Shown: one piece after another, positions 62,691-64,000 of the stretch
Position numbering within the stretch: the stretch's first letter is position 1
How the letters are laid out: each line of letters opens with the position of its first letter
Origin: Phymatolithon calcareum
Taxonomy: Eukaryota > Rhodophyta > Florideophyceae > Hapalidiales
Direction: 5' to 3'
Assembly: GCA_977006965.1 (NCBI GenBank)
Contig: OZ345368.1
Location: 1,054,001 to 1,118,000 of the forward strand
Length of the DNA stretch: 64,000 bases
Notes under the pieces: model-generated
Told to the model about the DNA's origin: nothing
Database searches by the model: none
The model's input: the letters and a program-made list of their open reading frames with translations, nothing else
Position numbers and translations under genes: made by a program

Positions 62691-64000
62691 TGCGACCTGA
62701 CATGATGTGAGGGCAAACTTTAGTGGCACAACCGGGATTGCTATTCTAGTCGCCCGCCTGCTGAACGGTGTTGCATCGGACGTTGCGAAGACAGTTCGTT
62801 TGTTGATCTTACTGTAGGATCAACAAACTACTGTACCAATTGGTGATAAACCTGTGCATTTGCTGTCGATCAAAATACTGTAGAATGGGCCGTTCGTAAA
62901 ACTACAGTACTGTAGTGTGACTGGCAGAGTGTACCGCCTTCAAGGACTGAATGCAGCAGCAGTTTCTGTGAGCGGTTCGTTTTCTGCAGTTTGTGATGCA
63001 TTTACTGCTCTATCGACAGCATGCAGTGGCTGCTCATCGAGATGCTGAACTCATCAATCTGCACAATGTTATCCTACGGTATGCTACAGCACATCTCCGC
63101 CGACTACTCGGTCATTTCGTTATCGCGATTAGAGAAAAGTAAATTTCGGGGTTGTTTTAGTAAAACATTTTCTCCTTTTCTCCTTTTGTACAATACTGTA
63201 CATAAAGTGCGGCCAACCTCGATCGATCGACACTTGACGCCGCAGGGTTGATACAGTACTATACGTGCATCAGAGACGGCTCTTCGATGTTGGAGTCGAT
63301 TTGGCGCGAATTGCATGCAAATCACAAGGAGTAATTCATGACCGCTCGTAGGGCGGTACGAGAAGAGTAATACCGTACTCGTACTGCAGCTCGTACTTTC
63401 GTACAAACTAGGGTGCGCGTGATGCCGAATGCTCCAAGCTACTGCACGATTCGCCCATATCCACATCTGCTGTGCGTGCAGTACGAGCAAGCAAACAAGC
63501 AAACAAGCAAGCCCATCTCGTCCTCCCACACTCCGTTCCGCGACTCCACGCAGTACAGTATATCGATCGATCTGCCAAGCAATCGTGACCGAATCGAATC
63601 GCTGCAACCGATGCGTCCTCGTTGCAAATCCTATCCTTTCCTTCCGCACGCATCCCGCGCCCGCGTCAGCGACTCCATTGAATTACTTTCGCACAACCGC
63701 ATGCAAAAGCGATCCGGAATTGGCGCGAAAGATTTATTCATTCAGTCAGACGTGATTCAGACAATTCGCACCGGTGCCATCTCCGTGTCGCCCAGGCTCG
63801 GCTCGGCTCGGCTCGGCTCTCACTCAAGCACTGCTCTCCCTCCTCTCTCAAACGCGTGTATGTGTATGAAACAAGCAGATGAAAACGCGTCAATTACTGT
63901 ACAGTGCTGTAGCACATCGAATGATGTGCAGATCTCTTCAAATGAGGCAGGTCTTGAGAACCGATCGACGTGCGACGCACAGCGTGAGTGAGTGCGTGCG
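62691..64000. other. Non-coding right-end region, part 2
   Basis: Hairpin GTTTGTTGATC ... GATCAACAAAC at 62798-62828. Repeated palindromic words: CTACAGTACTGTAG at about 62903, AATACTGTACAT at 63190, ATACAGTACTAT at 63251, GCAGTACAGTAT at 63550, ACTGTACAGTGCTGTAG at 63897. Short tandem repeats CAAGCAAA (63486-63510) and GGCTC (63795-63819). Frames of 180-190 codons on both strands overlap each other and show no domain. Confidence 0.45.

Noticed and set aside
63104-63991. Overlapping 181- and 192-codon ORFs on opposite strands
   Set aside because: No domain, mutually antisense, with microsatellite-like composition; not supported as genes.
1-64000. CRISPR arrays, operons, Shine-Dalgarno sites
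   Set aside because: No spaced direct-repeat array was found, and all gene and promoter signals are eukaryotic; tandem repeats present are microsatellites or minisatellites.

Overview
The window is eukaryotic nuclear DNA from a small-genomed, intron-poor organism whose intergenic space is full of decayed transposable elements. It has non-LTR retrotransposons (LINEs) with A-rich or microsatellite tails, copia and gypsy LTR elements, a tRNA-derived SINE, a piggyBac-type DNA element, TATA-type promoters, a secreted ER-type PDI and NMD-factor (UPF1) sequence. Nearly all intact genes are single-exon; one 66-bp GT-AG intron can be inferred. Compact intronless genes separated by long stretches of Ty1/copia, Ty3/gypsy and LINE debris resemble florideophyte red algae such as Chondrus. 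That assignment is inference; another protist cannot be excluded from the sequence alone.

Layout. 0-36.8 kb is a transposon graveyard. A near full-length but frameshifted LINE lies at about 0.8-5.76 kb. A copia element with 78-bp LTRs and a 5-bp target duplication (7.2-11.7 kb, minus) is nested in an inverted-repeat element. A gypsy element lies at 12.4-16.2 kb (minus), and a lone LTR of the same family at 24.9-25.2 kb. At least four copies of an unrecognised gene family (HTH/AT-hook N-terminus plus a ubiquitin-like-sized C-terminal domain) are present, one of them intact (23.1-24.4 kb). Also here are a broken primase-type CHC2 zinc finger (20.4 kb), a proline-rich membrane-protein gene split by a LINE with a 13-bp target duplication (28.0-28.8 kb), an intact C2H2 zinc-finger gene (29.3-30.5 kb) and a complete SINE with an 11-bp target duplication (30.95-31.38 kb).

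36.9-43 kb holds three single-exon minus-strand genes: a TrmL/SpoU RNA 2'-O-methyltransferase, an orphan membrane-anchored protein, and a His/Asp-rich single-pass membrane protein. 43.7-45.3 kb is a piggyBac-like element with CTAG target duplications and a deleted catalytic core. It abuts a UPF1 C-terminal pseudogene. 47.6-49.2 kb carries an intact 529-codon orphan ORF with a Cys-rich N-terminus. 51.7-53.4 kb encodes an intact protein disulfide isomerase ending in KEEL. A degraded duplicate of this gene and its 3' flank lies at 57.6-60.6 kb, broken by SINE/LINE insertions. An N-myristoylation-type UBTD-like gene (61.2-61.7 kb) is the last gene; the right end is non-coding, with a CAGG microsatellite and many TACTGTA/TACAGTA words.

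The genes do not form a pathway. The unifying theme is genome turnover: related LINE families sharing a GGGCTTTTAAATAAA-like 3' end, nested insertions datable by target duplications, and perfect near-zero-loop palindromes. In two places paralogous copies suggest that the palindromes arose by local inverted duplication.
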